A DNA stretch of 64,000 nucleotides from CAVRZR01 sp964354215. Its GTDB lineage: Bacteria; Actinomycetota; Coriobacteriia; Anaerosomatales; CAVRZR01. Made by a program: the position numbers and the translations under genes. The notes beneath the pieces were generated by a model. The model had not been told where the DNA came from. It searched no databases and worked only from the letters and a program-made list of their open reading frames with translations. The stretch spans positions 62,001-126,000 of the forward strand of contig CAYGYT010000002.1 of assembly GCA_964354215.1 (NCBI GenBank), read 5' to 3'. Numbering within the stretch: the stretch's first letter is position 1; each line of letters opens with the position of its first letter. This document shows positions 50,681 to 58,753 of the stretch, piece by piece.

Positions 50681-50698
50681 GCGCCCTCACAGTACAAT
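50670..50698 (+). promoter_or_regulatory. Candidate promoter TTCGAA-N17-TACAAT
   Basis: TACAAT at 50693-50698 is a good -10, and TTCGAA at 50670-50675 is a weak -35 with the right 17-base spacing, overlapping the end of nfo. It would start transcription near 50705, giving a leader of about 115 bases before the Glu/Pro-repeat protein. Confidence 0.4.
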
Positions 50699-50818
50699 CG
50701 TTAGAGGCCCGCAGAGCAGCACTCGGATTCTCCAGCACGCATCGCTACGCGCCGATAGACACGTCGGACACCCCGTGGCGGTGCGCTCACAGCACGCGAC
50801 ACTACAGAGAGGCCTGAT

Positions 50819-52210
50819 ATGTCGTACGTCGTCGTGAAGCGCGTTGACGATGCAGTTGCGCTCCTATCCGAGCGCGCGTTCGCCTCCCGGCAAGAAGCGC
50901 TGCTCGAACTGGCGCACGTGTTGGGCGACCCTCGTCTGCTCGAGGAGGGCGCCGACTACGTGGTGCTCGATCTCGACGCGTCAAGTCCCGTGTTGCTGTT
51001 GCCTGTGGAGCCTGAGATGGCCCACGACGAGGTCGCAGCCGAATCGCTCGATATGGAAGCCGCACTCGCCGACGTTCCGCAGGCGGATGCCACCCCTGCC
51101 GAGAGCACCGCGATCCAAACCCTGATCGTGGAAGAGGCGGTGCTCGAGGAAGCGACCGTCGACGATTCGATCCCCGCCGAAGTGGTCATCGAGACCGTTG
51201 GCACGGATGAGGGCATACCGGATGTCGCCCTGGCAGCGGCCTTCTCAGAAGAGCCCGAGCCCGCTTGTGAGCCTGCATCCATCGCCGAACCCATCGTCGA
51301 GGCGCCAGAACCTGATCAAGACCCGGTGCAGGAGCCGGCTGAGGAGATCGTCACGGACGCCGCTGCGGCCGCGCCGCAGGCGCTGGAGACGCCGGTCGTG
51401 GCTCCACTCGAGCTGCCTGAGCTCGAAGCCCCGCCGGTCGAGCCGACTCCTCCTCCAACGCCCGAAGAAGTCGACGAGGCACTTGAGGAACTCCTTGCCA
51501 ACGCAGGACCCGCACCCGCGGGCGCCGGTCGCGAGAAGAAGCAAGCGGGTGGGAGCGCGTGGCCGTGGCGCGAGAAAGGCAAGAAGGCATCCAAGAGCGC
51601 GAAGTCCACGCCTCCTGCGGCACTAGTATCGACTCCTGCCGAGACGCCCGACTCCGTTCAGGCGACTGTGGACGAGGTGCTGCCGGCAGTAGCTGCTGGT
51701 GCCGCGGCCGTAGCCGTAGCCGAAGTCACCCCGTCGCCCGAGCCTCCCGAGCCGGAGCCATTGGTCGCTTCCGAGGTGGTTGAACCCGAACCTGAGCCCG
51801 CACCGGAACCTGAGTCCGAGCCGGAACCAGCGGTAGAACCGGAGCCGGTAGCTGCCGCCGATGTGGCTGCACCCGAGCCGGAACCGGCGGTAGAACCGGA
51901 GCCGGTAGCTGCCGCCGATGTGGCTGCACCCGAGCCGGAGCCCGAACCCGAGCCCGTGGCTGCACCCGAACCGGAACCCGAGCCGGAGCCCGAACCGGAG
52001 CCCGAACCCGAACCGGTCGCCGTCGCCGAGGCGGTCCAACCTGAAGCGGAGCCTGCAGCGGAACCCGAGCCGGAGATGCCGGGCTACGAGGTTGGAGACA
52101 GCGACCTCGACAGGTTCACTTGCGAGGACTGCGTCTACGTTACGACCTGTCCGAACAAGGAAGAGCGCACGCCATCCGCGTGTGGGTCGTTCCAGTGGGT
52201 GACAGTCTAG
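50819..52210 (+). CDS. Glu/Pro-repeat protein with four-cysteine C-terminal domain
   Basis: A 463-residue protein. The first ~65 residues form a small globular domain (MSYVVVKRVDDAVALLS ... YVVLDLDASSPVLLL). Residues ~70-420 are a long disordered acidic region rich in Glu, Pro, Ala and Val, interrupted near 230-265 by a short basic patch (GREKKQAGG, WREKGKKASK). From ~320 it becomes (E-P)n repeats, with a 19-residue unit duplicated. The last ~40 residues contain CEDC, TTCPNK and SACGSFQW, a four-cysteine pattern C-x2-C-x6-C-x10-C that could bind zinc or an Fe-S cluster. AGAGAGG precedes the ATG. No family or reaction is recognised; the layout is of two small domains tethered by a long stiff, charged spacer. 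Confidence 0.75.
   Translation: MSYVVVKRVDDAVALLSERAFASRQEALLELAHVLGDPRLLEEGADYVVLDLDASSPVLLLPVEPEMAHDEVAAESLDMEAALADVPQADATPAESTAIQTLIVEEAVLEEATVDDSIPAEVVIETVGTDEGIPDVALAAAFSEEPEPACEPASIAEPIVEAPEPDQDPVQEPAEEIVTDAAAAAPQALETPVVAPLELPELEAPPVEPTPPPTPEEVDEALEELLANAGPAPAGAGREKKQAGGSAWPWREKGKKASKSAKSTPPAALVSTPAETPDSVQATVDEVLPAVAAGAAAVAVAEVTPSPEPPEPEPLVASEVVEPEPEPAPEPESEPEPAVEPEPVAAADVAAPEPEPAVEPEPVAAADVAAPEPEPEPEPVAAPEPEPEPEPEPEPEPEPVAVAEAVQPEAEPAAEPEPEMPGYEVGDSDLDRFTCEDCVYVTTCPNKEERTPSACGSFQWVTV
51818..51931 (+). repeat. 57-bp tandem duplication in the Glu/Pro region
   Basis: Two adjacent 57-bp units (51818-51874 and 51875-51931) differ by a single base (A/G). They encode two copies of a 19-residue unit, so the repeat expands in frame and the spacer length may vary between strains. 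Confidence 0.9.
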
Positions 52211-52370
52211 GGCGCTCCTGCGCCCCGCTTCGTTCCTCCACGAGGGCGTCGTACAGATGCGCGTGCCGTACCAACACGACACGGTCTCCTTAAGCGCTCG
52301 AACCAGTTCGCCGATACATTGTGTGAGTGAGTCTGCACTGCGTTACGACCCCGAGGGTGGAGGGCATCCA

Positions 52371-53876
52371 ATGCGTTCGAGAGCATACGCCGCGGCTATC
52401 AGGCTGGTCGTTGTTGCCTCGCTGATCGTCGGCACGGGACTGGCGCCAGCGATCGCGGCCGACCCAGCGAGTGTTCAGACCCGGCTCAGGATCATGGAAC
52501 AAGAACTGCCCGACCCAGCTGGGCTGTTCCACTGGTTCAACAGCCCGAATCCCACGGCGACGTTCGAGGCATCCGTGACTGTCGAAGGTGACCAGCCGCC
52601 GACGTCCGACGGATTCGCGTACACGCTGGACCGGACGCCGGGGACTCTTGCCGAGATGCCCGCACCCGGGCTTGCCATGGCCTACGCGCCCGCCGAGTGG
52701 AAGGACGAGGTGTTCCCGCTCGGCACGCTCGCGCGCGCCACGCTGGATATGCGCGGGTGGCTGGCGCAGCAGACGTCGACCTACTCGGTCCCAGGTATGC
52801 ACGACCCTGCCGAGGGCATCTGGTTCCTGCATGCCCGCTCGGTGACCGCGACGCACCCGGCGCCTTTCGGTGTGCCGCTCGAGGTCGCGTTCGGCCTCGA
52901 CTTCACTCCCCCGCGGGCAGTGGCGAACCTGCAATTCGTCGACAAGCGCGGCGCGTCCATTCCGTACGCTCGGCGCGACGTGGTCTGGGACAACGCCACG
53001 TTCCTCGGCACGCCCTACGACGAGCTCAGCGGCGACTCGCGTTTCTCTATCTACCTCAATGGAGAGAGGCTCAAGACCACCCGTCTTGTCCGAGTCGCAC
53101 GATACATGGGCGCATCGATAGAGGACCTTGTTCCCGGCAAGAACGTGATCGGGATCGCGTGCATGGACTACGCCGGTAACGAGGGTCCCGTTCGCCAGAT
53201 CGTCACCTACTCCGATCCCGATACGCCCACGATCTCGGTCAAGAAGCCTAGTGCCGGCCAATCCATCGGGCACGTGGCCCAGTTCTCGGTCAACGCCAGC
53301 GACAAGGCCGGTATCACCAGTGTGCGCTATCAGGTCGACGGCGTGAACGTGGGCAGTTCCACGGGCGCGCCCTACTCCCTCAAGAAGGAGCTCACGGGCT
53401 TCTCGGCGGGGAGCCACACGGTCACCGTATACGCCACCGACACGATGGGACGCGTCGCCAAGTCGTCGAGTCGCTTCGTGCTCGATCCGACAGCTCCTCG
53501 AATCTCCTCGGCCAGCGTCTCGCCGTCCACGTTCTTCCCGTTCAAGAAGGACGGCTACAAGGACTACACAACGATGAAGTTCAACCTCTCGGAGTCTGCT
53601 CGCGTGACCTTCGAGGTGCTGAACAAGAGTCGGAAGGTCGTCTACAAGACCGCCTCGTCACGAGCCAAAGGCATTATCGCCTTGCGCTGGGGCGGGGAGG
53701 GACTCGGCGAGGCTGCCGAAGGTTCCAGCGCGGTCTCTGGAGGCACCTTCTACCTGCGGGCAACGGCCGCCGATGCGGCGGGCAACGTTGGCCGCAGCGC
53801 GCAGTACTCGGCCACGGCACTCGCGTTCGAGATCGTGAGGCCTGCACCCAACATCGCGCGCGTCATCCCTCGCTAG
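52371..53876 (+). CDS. Secreted protein with Ig-like and FlgD-type Ig-like domains
   Basis: A 501-residue exported protein. A signal peptide covers residues ~1-30 (AIRLVVVASLIVGTGLAPAIA, cleaved after the Ala run). Residues ~60-290 form beta-rich domains with no clear family. From ~285 there is a bacterial Ig-like domain (TPTISVKKPSAGQSI ... SHTVTVYATDTMGRVA), and the last ~120 residues resemble the FlgD Ig-like fold (MKFNLSESARVTFEVLNKS ... GTFYLRATAADAAGNVG). No sorting signal or membrane anchor is seen at the C-terminus. ATG 52371 has GGTGGAGGG upstream; the longer in-frame start at 52257 adds non-signal-like sequence. Probably a surface or extracellular structural protein. Confidence 0.75.
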   Translation: MRSRAYAAAIRLVVVASLIVGTGLAPAIAADPASVQTRLRIMEQELPDPAGLFHWFNSPNPTATFEASVTVEGDQPPTSDGFAYTLDRTPGTLAEMPAPGLAMAYAPAEWKDEVFPLGTLARATLDMRGWLAQQTSTYSVPGMHDPAEGIWFLHARSVTATHPAPFGVPLEVAFGLDFTPPRAVANLQFVDKRGASIPYARRDVVWDNATFLGTPYDELSGDSRFSIYLNGERLKTTRLVRVARYMGASIEDLVPGKNVIGIACMDYAGNEGPVRQIVTYSDPDTPTISVKKPSAGQSIGHVAQFSVNASDKAGITSVRYQVDGVNVGSSTGAPYSLKKELTGFSAGSHTVTVYATDTMGRVAKSSSRFVLDPTAPRISSASVSPSTFFPFKKDGYKDYTTMKFNLSESARVTFEVLNKSRKVVYKTASSRAKGIIALRWGGEGLGEAAEGSSAVSGGTFYLRATAADAAGNVGRSAQYSATALAFEIVRPAPNIARVIPR

Positions 53877-53904
53877 CACACGCAGCCTCCCCTGCGTGGA
53901 TTCG

Positions 53905-53932
53905 AAACGGCGGCCCCGAGGGGCCGCCGTTT
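53905..53932 (+). terminator. Strong bidirectional terminator hairpin
   Basis: AAACGGCGGCCCC (53905-53917) and GGGGCCGCCGTTT (53920-53932) pair over 13 bases. It can stop transcription of the secreted protein gene on the plus strand and of rnpB on the minus strand, with TTT on both sides. Confidence 0.85.
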
Positions 53933-53941
53933 CGCATTCGA

Positions 53942-54312
53942 GAGGGAGTGGGCCTGTAAGCCGGATTCTGTCGAGGACGACCATTTGTCTGGGACCGCCG
54001 TCGCCGACGGCCTCAAGCGGGCATACCCGAGCGATGGCCGGGCCAGCCGTAACCGCTCCTATTTGCCCTTGCTCCAGGTGGGGTTTGCCAAGCCGCCGAG
54101 TTGCCTCGGCGCTGGTGCGCTCTTACCGCACCGTTTCAGCTTTTCTCCCGCGCGACCCGAGGGTCGGTGAGCGGGGGAGTCTTCTTTTCTGTGGCACTTT
54201 CCGTCGGCTCGCGCCGCCCTGCCGTTAGCAGGCACCCTGCCCTGTGGAGTCCGGACTTTCCTCACCCGGCGCGCGTTTCCGAGCGCTGAGCGCGGCCGAC
54301 CAGCCCACTCCA
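53942..54312 (-). ncRNA. rnpB: RNase P RNA
   Basis: The bacterial RNase P RNA core is clear on the minus strand: GAGGAAAGTCCGGACTCC near 54250 (5' universal box), the A-rich ACAGAAAAGAAGAC region, the GGCAAACCCCACC segment, and near the 3' end GACAGAATCCGGCTTACAGG, which pairs with the 5' box region as P4. P1 is formed by GGAGTGGGC near 54303-54311 and GCCCACTCC near 53945-53953. TAGAAT at 54319-54324 (minus strand) is a -10 placed 7 bases before the expected start at 54312. It is the catalytic RNA that matures tRNA 5' ends. Confidence 0.96.
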
Positions 54313-54316
54313 CTAT

Positions 54317-54646
54317 CTATTCTAGCAGCCGAGATGCCAGCGCCGCGCTAATGGGCACATCTCGCCGGGTGAGCGCGGCGCGATGCCGAGAACCGCACCG
54401 ATCAATCCTCAAGCCGTTGCTCTCCGCGAGCCCGGCGAGGGTGTCGACCGCTTCCGGATCAAGGTCGGGGGCAAGAATGGCTTCAGCGTGCTACCGCTCA
54501 CATTAGCCGAGACGAGCTCGCGCGAGCTCCGAATCGCAGGAGGCAACATCTCGATACCGCACAGAGTCCACGCCGAAGTAGACACCATCCCGCCCAGGCA
54601 ACGCAGCGAAGCCCCGGCTTGTTCCGGGGCCTCGCGTCTTCGGCAA
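54317..54646 (-). pseudogene. Possible decayed gene with two in-frame stops
   Basis: One minus-strand frame reads protein-like on both sides of two close stop codons. Upstream (54646 down to 54506) it gives FAALPGRDGVYFGVDSVRYR and SELARARLG, then TAA at 54503-54505 and TAG at 54491-54493. After these it continues with AEAILAPDLDPEAVDTLAGL, AESNGLRID and DVPISAALASRLLE to a final TAG at 54317-54319. Codon choice is C/G-rich at third positions. There is no start codon with a ribosome-binding site. I do not recognise the family. A chance open frame in GC-rich DNA is the main alternative. Confidence 0.25.
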
Positions 54647-54784
54647 CTAGCTCGTGCGAGATTCGAATCTGAGTGCGCAAGGGCGGAGATCACTACCTAC
54701 GCTGAATCCAGCGAGGGCAGATCCGCCCGGATAGAGGGCCGGCCTCGGCACAGCCAGGTCCCGGCTATCTGCGCGGGCATGTAC

Positions 54785-54970
54785 TCAGTGCTGATACGTG
54801 ATCCGAGCGCTGCGCACGGCCTCTCTCGACCTAAGCCACTGCGCATACGACTCCTCTTGGATGATCTGCGCCTTGATGAAGTCGATCTCTACTTGAAGTC
54901 TCAGCGCGTCCAATAGGTCACGTCCGTGCTCCTTGAGCTCCAGCTCCCGATCTTCCCGATCCCGGCTCAC
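54785..54970 (-). CDS. Possible small helical protein
   Basis: A 61-residue highly charged, helix-prone sequence (DREDRELELKEHGRDLLDAL ... QVEIDFIKAQIIQEESYAQW). GTG 54970 has GAGAGG 11 bases upstream; an in-frame GTG at 55003 would add 11 residues. No family is recognised and there is no clear promoter. It may be a genuine small protein or a remnant. Confidence 0.3.
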   Translation of the reverse strand: MSRDREDRELELKEHGRDLLDALRLQVEIDFIKAQIIQEESYAQWLRSREAVRSARITYQH

Positions 54971-55129
54971 GGCTGGATCACCCTCTCCTCGTCGCAGTCC
55001 CACACTGCGCGGCCGTCCACGACCGCCTTAAGTTTCCTTAGCAGCAGGGAACAACTCCTGTGCCAAGGGCGGGATGCGGCGGATGTGACGCCTCACAGGC
55101 ACTAAGAAGTGCCTCCGTCGGGAACCACG

Positions 55130-55169
55130 ACACCCCCTGCTGCCTCATTGAATCGGCTTCAGGGGGTGT
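55130..55169 (-). terminator. Terminator of glnS
   Basis: ACACCCCCTG (55130-55139) pairs with CAGGGGGTGT (55160-55169), a 10-bp stem with a 20-base loop, located 42 bases after the glnS stop on the minus strand. Confidence 0.6.
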
Positions 55170-55210
55170 TCGGTTGAGTTCTGATAGCGCGCGAGCGCCG
55201 GTGCGACCAA

Positions 55211-56911
55211 TCAGGCCGTGTCGTGCCCTCCCTGCGCCTGCAGCTTCGCCCAGGTGTCCTTGAGCATGAGGGTTCGGTTGAAGACGAGCGCTCCAGGCGC
55301 CGAGTCGGGATCGGGGCAGAAGTAGCCGAGCCGCTCGAATTGCACGGTCTCGCCGATCGGCGCATCGGTCAGCGAGGACTCCACGAAGCAGCGCCGGAGC
55401 ACGGTCTCCGAGTCGGGGCTAAGGTCTTCGAAGAGGTCGCGGTCGTCGGCCCCAGGGTACGGGCTTGCGAAGAGGTGGTCATACAGCCGGACCTCGGCGG
55501 GCACGGCGTGAACGGCCGACAGCCAGTGGAGCGTCGCCTTGGGGCGGCGGCCGTCGGGAGCGGCCCCGCCGCGCGTGTCGGGGTCGTACGTGCACCGGAG
55601 CTCGAGGACCTTGCCGGCGGCATCCTTCACGACCTCGTTGCAGGTCACGAAGTACGCAGACCGCAGCCGCACCTCTCGGCCCGGGGCCAGGCGGAAGAAC
55701 TTCTTGGGCGGGTCTTCCATGAAGTCGTCACGCTCGATCCAGAGCTCCCGCGCGAAGGGCACCTCGCGAGTCCCTGTGGAGAGATCCTCCGGATTGTTGG
55801 CCGCTTCCATCTGCTCGATTTGTCCTTCTGGGTAGTTCTCGATGACGACCTTGAGGGGGTCGAGGACCGCGAAGCGACGAAGCGCTTTACGGTTGAGCAC
55901 GTCACGCACGGCGTGTTCGAGCATCTCGACTTCGACCACGCTGTCGGCCCGGGCGACTCCGATCATCGCTGCGAAGTCGCGGATACCCTCGGCAGGGAAG
56001 CCGCGCCGACGCAGACCTGATAGCGTCGGCATCCGCGAATCGTCCCATCCGCGGACGTGCCCCTCGTTGACGAGGCGCAGTAGAACGCGCTTCGAGAGCA
56101 CGGTGTGCGTGAGATTGAGCCGTGCGAACTCGTACTGATGGGGGTGTGAAGGCACCGGGAGGTTCTCGATGAACCAGTCGTAGAGCGGCCGATGGTCTTG
56201 GAACTCCAGCGTGCAGATGGAGTGTGTGATGCCCTCGATCGCGTCGGACTGCCCGTGCGCGAAGTCGTAGGTCGGGTAGACGCACCACGCGTCGCCGGTG
56301 CGCGGATGCTCGGCGTGGACGATCCGATACAGGATTGGATCGCGCAGGTTGATGTTCCCGGACGCCATGTCGATGCGTGCGCGCAGAACACGCGCTCCGT
56401 TCGGGAACTCGCCTGCGCGCATGCGCTCGAACAGGTCGAGGCTCTCAGCTGCCGAGCGCTCCCGCCACGGGCTCTCGCGACCGGGCTCGGTGAGCGTGCC
56501 ACGGTGCTCGCGGATCTCCGCGGCGGTGAGGTCGTCTACATAGGCCTTGCCGGTCTTGATGAGGTGGACGGCCCACTCGTAGAGCTGTTCGAAGTAGTCC
56601 GACGCGAAGTACAGGTGCTCGCCCCAGTCAAAGCCCAGCCAGCGGACATCCGCCTCGATGGAGTCGATGTACTCCTGCTCCTCCTTCACCGGGTTGGTGT
56701 CGTCGAAGCGCAGGTGGCAGCGGCCGCCGAACTCGCTCGCGATGCCGAAGTTCAGGCAGATCGACTTCGCGTGTCCGATGTGGAGGTAGCCGTTCGGCTC
56801 AGGGGGGAAGCGGGTGACGACGGACTGCACGCGGCCGTCGCGCAGATCGGCGGCAACGATCTCACGGATGAAGTCGCCGCGCTCCGGCGAGGATGATGTC
56901 TGGTTGCTCAC
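55211..56911 (-). CDS. glnS: Glutaminyl-tRNA synthetase
   Basis: A 566-residue class I synthetase. PPEPNGYLHIGHAKSICLNFG (HIGH motif; core PNGYLHIGHAKS) lies near residue 37, RFDDTNP near 68, and the KMSKS-type loop is VLSKRVLLRLV near 260. The C-terminal two beta-barrels characteristic of GlnRS are present, which separates it from GluRS. GTG 56911 gives the normal N-terminus; the open frame beyond it runs into a terminator hairpin. TATGCT at 56924-56929 on its strand is a -10 candidate. Having GlnRS implies direct charging of tRNA-Gln rather than only the transamidation route. It lies next to the tRNA-Glu and tRNA-Gln genes and gltX. Confidence 0.95.
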   Translation of the reverse strand: MSNQTSSSPERGDFIREIVAADLRDGRVQSVVTRFPPEPNGYLHIGHAKSICLNFGIASEFGGRCHLRFDDTNPVKEEQEYIDSIEADVRWLGFDWGEHLYFASDYFEQLYEWAVHLIKTGKAYVDDLTAAEIREHRGTLTEPGRESPWRERSAAESLDLFERMRAGEFPNGARVLRARIDMASGNINLRDPILYRIVHAEHPRTGDAWCVYPTYDFAHGQSDAIEGITHSICTLEFQDHRPLYDWFIENLPVPSHPHQYEFARLNLTHTVLSKRVLLRLVNEGHVRGWDDSRMPTLSGLRRRGFPAEGIRDFAAMIGVARADSVVEVEMLEHAVRDVLNRKALRRFAVLDPLKVVIENYPEGQIEQMEAANNPEDLSTGTREVPFARELWIERDDFMEDPPKKFFRLAPGREVRLRSAYFVTCNEVVKDAAGKVLELRCTYDPDTRGGAAPDGRRPKATLHWLSAVHAVPAEVRLYDHLFASPYPGADDRDLFEDLSPDSETVLRRCFVESSLTDAPIGETVQFERLGYFCPDPDSAPGALVFNRTLMLKDTWAKLQAQGGHDTA

Positions 56912-56976
56912 GGGGGCGAAGATAGCATAGGACGCGGTAGGAAGGGCACCGACCTCAGGTAGTGCCTGACAACAGG

Positions 56977-57021
56977 AAACCCCCCTATAGCAGGTGTCTT
57001 GCACCTGGCGGAGGGGGGTTT
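56977..57021 (-). terminator. Terminator of the tRNA-Gln/tRNA-Glu unit
   Basis: AAACCCCCC (56977-56985) pairs with GGGGGGTTT (57013-57021), and the intervening bases form an inner hairpin (CAGGTG/CACCTG). On the minus strand it lies 10 bases after the tRNA-Glu CCA end and ends in TTTCC. Confidence 0.8.
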
Positions 57022-57031
57022 CTTTGTGTCC

Positions 57032-57107
57032 TGGTAGCCCGTACGGGATTCGAACCCGTGATCTCCGCCTTGAGAGGGCGGTGTCCTAACCGCTAGACGA
57101 ACGGGCC
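57032..57107 (-). tRNA. tRNA-Glu (CUC)
   Basis: A complete cloverleaf on the minus strand: acceptor GGCCCGT/ACGGGCT, D-loop GTCTAGCGGTTAGGAC, anticodon stem-loop CCGCCCTCTCAAGGCGG with anticodon CTC, T-arm ACGGGTTCGAATCCCGT, and an encoded CCA end. Acceptor position 1-72 is a G-U pair. It is 4 bases from tRNA-Gln, so both are cut from one transcript. Confidence 0.96.
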
Positions 57108-57111
57108 ATGC

Positions 57112-57187
57112 TGGCTGGGGTGCTAGGGCTCGAACCTAGACTCTTCGGAACCAGAATCCGACGTGTTGCCAATTACACCACACCCCA
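57112..57187 (-). tRNA. tRNA-Gln (CUG)
   Basis: A complete cloverleaf: acceptor TGGGGTG/CACCCCA with U1-A72, discriminator G73, anticodon stem-loop CGGATTCTGGTTCCG with anticodon CTG, T-arm CTAGGTTCGAGCCCTAG and an encoded CCA. U1-A72 and G73 are known identity elements for GlnRS in E. coli. First gene of the pair behind the promoter at 57219-57247. Confidence 0.96.
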
Positions 57188-57218
57188 ATGCGCGCGCACT
57201 GGTCAGGCGCGAATCGGT

Positions 57219-57247
57219 ATCCTACCCACGCCCGATTGCCCTGTCAA
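57219..57247 (-). promoter_or_regulatory. Consensus promoter of the tRNA pair (TTGACA-N17-TAGGAT)
   Basis: On the minus strand TTGACA (57247-57242) and TAGGAT (57224-57219) are 17 bases apart, with transcription starting near 57212, about 25 bases before tRNA-Gln. The pair thus has its own promoter and does not depend on gltX. Confidence 0.8.
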
Positions 57248-57283
57248 CGTGCCGGGACGCCTCCGCACTGCTCCTGGGTCACG

Positions 57284-58753
57284 CTACTCAGTTGCGAGCG
57301 GACGCGCGCGACCAAGACGCTGGAGACACCGCTCCCTGCCGAGCAGCTCCAGCGATTCGAACAGTGGCAGCGACACAGTCGAACCCGTCACGGCGACTCG
57401 GACTGCCTGGAAGACCGCCTTGGGCTTCAACTCCAGTCTCTCCGGCAGTGCGCGGAGCGCCTGCTCTATGGCCTCCGCTTCAAATGGCCTCACGCGCGCG
57501 AGTTCGTCGGCCGCAGCATCAAGTGCTCTGCCGGCACCTTCCTTGGCAAGCACCTTCTCGGCAGCGGCCGGGTCGATCTCGACCGCGCCGACAAACAGGA
57601 ACCGCACCATCGGCACGATCTCGTCGAGCCGTCGAGTCCGCTCCGACACATGCGGGGCAAGCTTGAGGAGCCATTCGGAGTGCTCCTTCTCAGCAGCCTC
57701 CTCAACGGTGAGCAGCCCGGCCTCCTGGAGCCACGGGAGCATGCACTGGACGAACGCCGTCGGATCGAGCTCGCGGATGTAGACGCCGTTCATCCACTCG
57801 AGCTTCTCGGGGTCCCAAACGCCCGGCGCGTTGGAAACGCGACCGAGGTCGAACTCCCGGATGAGCGTCTCGCGGTCGAACAGCGTCGTCTTGTCGTCGA
57901 TGGACCAGCCGAGCAGCGCGAGGTAGTTCAGCAACGCCTCCGGGAGGATGCCCTCGTCGCGATAGGACTCGACCGACGTCGCTCCGTGGCGCTTCGAGAG
58001 TCGCTTGCCGTCCGCGCCGAAGATGAGGCTCATGTGGGCGAACGTGGGGACAGGCGCTTCGAGCGCCTCGTAGACCACGATCTGCCGAGGGGTGTTCGAC
58101 AGATGATCGTCGCCGCGGATGATGTGGGTCATCTCCATCATCCAGTCGTCGACGACCGTCGCGTAGTTGTAGGTGGGGGTGCCGTCGGTACGCACGAGGA
58201 TGAAATCGTCCATCGCATCGCCCGGGAAGCGGACCTCGCCGCGGATGGCGTCCTGGAACACGATGTCACCGCGGTCCTCCGGCACCGCGACGCGCCAGAC
58301 GTGAGGTTCGCCGGCCGCAACGCGACGCGCGGCCTCGACCGCGGGAATGCGACGGCAGGTTCGGTCGTAGCCCGAGAAGCCGCCCTTGGCGCGCGCCGGT
58401 TCGCGCTTCGCCTCGAGCTCCTCAGGCGAGCAGAAGCAGGGGTACGCGTGCCCGCGCTCCTTCATGCGCTCGAGTGCGGGGCCGTAGGTGTCGGCGCGCT
58501 GCGTCTGGAAGTACGGGCCGAACGAACCGTCGACCTCGGGACCCTCGTCCCAGTCCAAACCCAGCCAGCGCATCGAGCGCAAGATCGCCTGCACGTTCTC
58601 CTCGGTCGAACGCTCAGGGTCGGTGTCGTCGATGCGCAGGACGAACGATCCGCCGCGGTGGCGCGCGAACGCCCAGTTGTAGATCGCGGTGCGGGCGCCG
58701 CCGATGTGAAGGTGCCCGGTGGGGCTGGGCGCGAAGCGCACGCGGACGGTCAT
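57284..58753 (-). CDS. gltX: Glutamyl-tRNA synthetase
   Basis: A 489-residue class I synthetase. VRFAPSPTGHLHIGGARTA (HIGH motif) is at the N-terminus, LRIDDTDPERS near 37, RGDDHLSNTPRQ near 217 and the KMSKS loop is GKRLSKRHGATSV near 255. The C-terminal helical anticodon-binding domain is bacterial GluRS type. ATG 58753 overlaps the stop of the upstream PsiE-like gene (ATGA) and gives the canonical start. Since a GlnRS gene is 0.4 kb downstream, this GluRS need not misacylate tRNA-Gln, although that cannot be excluded. Confidence 0.95.
   Translation of the reverse strand: MTVRVRFAPSPTGHLHIGGARTAIYNWAFARHRGGSFVLRIDDTDPERSTEENVQAILRSMRWLGLDWDEGPEVDGSFGPYFQTQRADTYGPALERMKERGHAYPCFCSPEELEAKREPARAKGGFSGYDRTCRRIPAVEAARRVAAGEPHVWRVAVPEDRGDIVFQDAIRGEVRFPGDAMDDFILVRTDGTPTYNYATVVDDWMMEMTHIIRGDDHLSNTPRQIVVYEALEAPVPTFAHMSLIFGADGKRLSKRHGATSVESYRDEGILPEALLNYLALLGWSIDDKTTLFDRETLIREFDLGRVSNAPGVWDPEKLEWMNGVYIRELDPTAFVQCMLPWLQEAGLLTVEEAAEKEHSEWLLKLAPHVSERTRRLDEIVPMVRFLFVGAVEIDPAAAEKVLAKEGAGRALDAAADELARVRPFEAEAIEQALRALPERLELKPKAVFQAVRVAVTGSTVSLPLFESLELLGRERCLQRLGRARPLATE

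Larger units (their letters stand above)
54313..55210. other. Poorly coding 0.9-kb stretch between rnpB and glnS
   Basis: Mostly without convincing genes. Contents: the rnpB -10 element (54319-54324), a possible decayed coding frame on the minus strand (54317-54646), a GCCCCGG/CCGGGGC hairpin at 54611-54630, a possible 61-residue minus-strand protein (54785-54970), the hairpin AGGCACT-AAGA-AGTGCCT at 55097-55114 and the glnS terminator at 55130-55169. The plus-strand open frame 54383-54916 has no protein-like features and is probably spurious. Confidence 0.6.

Noticed and set aside
52298..52311. Possible LexA box (CGAAC-CA-GTTCG) upstream of the secreted protein
   Set aside because: The half-sites are spaced by 2 bases rather than the 4 required for the Gram-positive LexA box.
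54383..54916. 177-codon plus-strand open frame between rnpB and glnS
   Set aside because: No ribosome-binding site, no domain or hydrophobic pattern, and codon usage typical of the opposite strand; most likely chance in GC-rich DNA.
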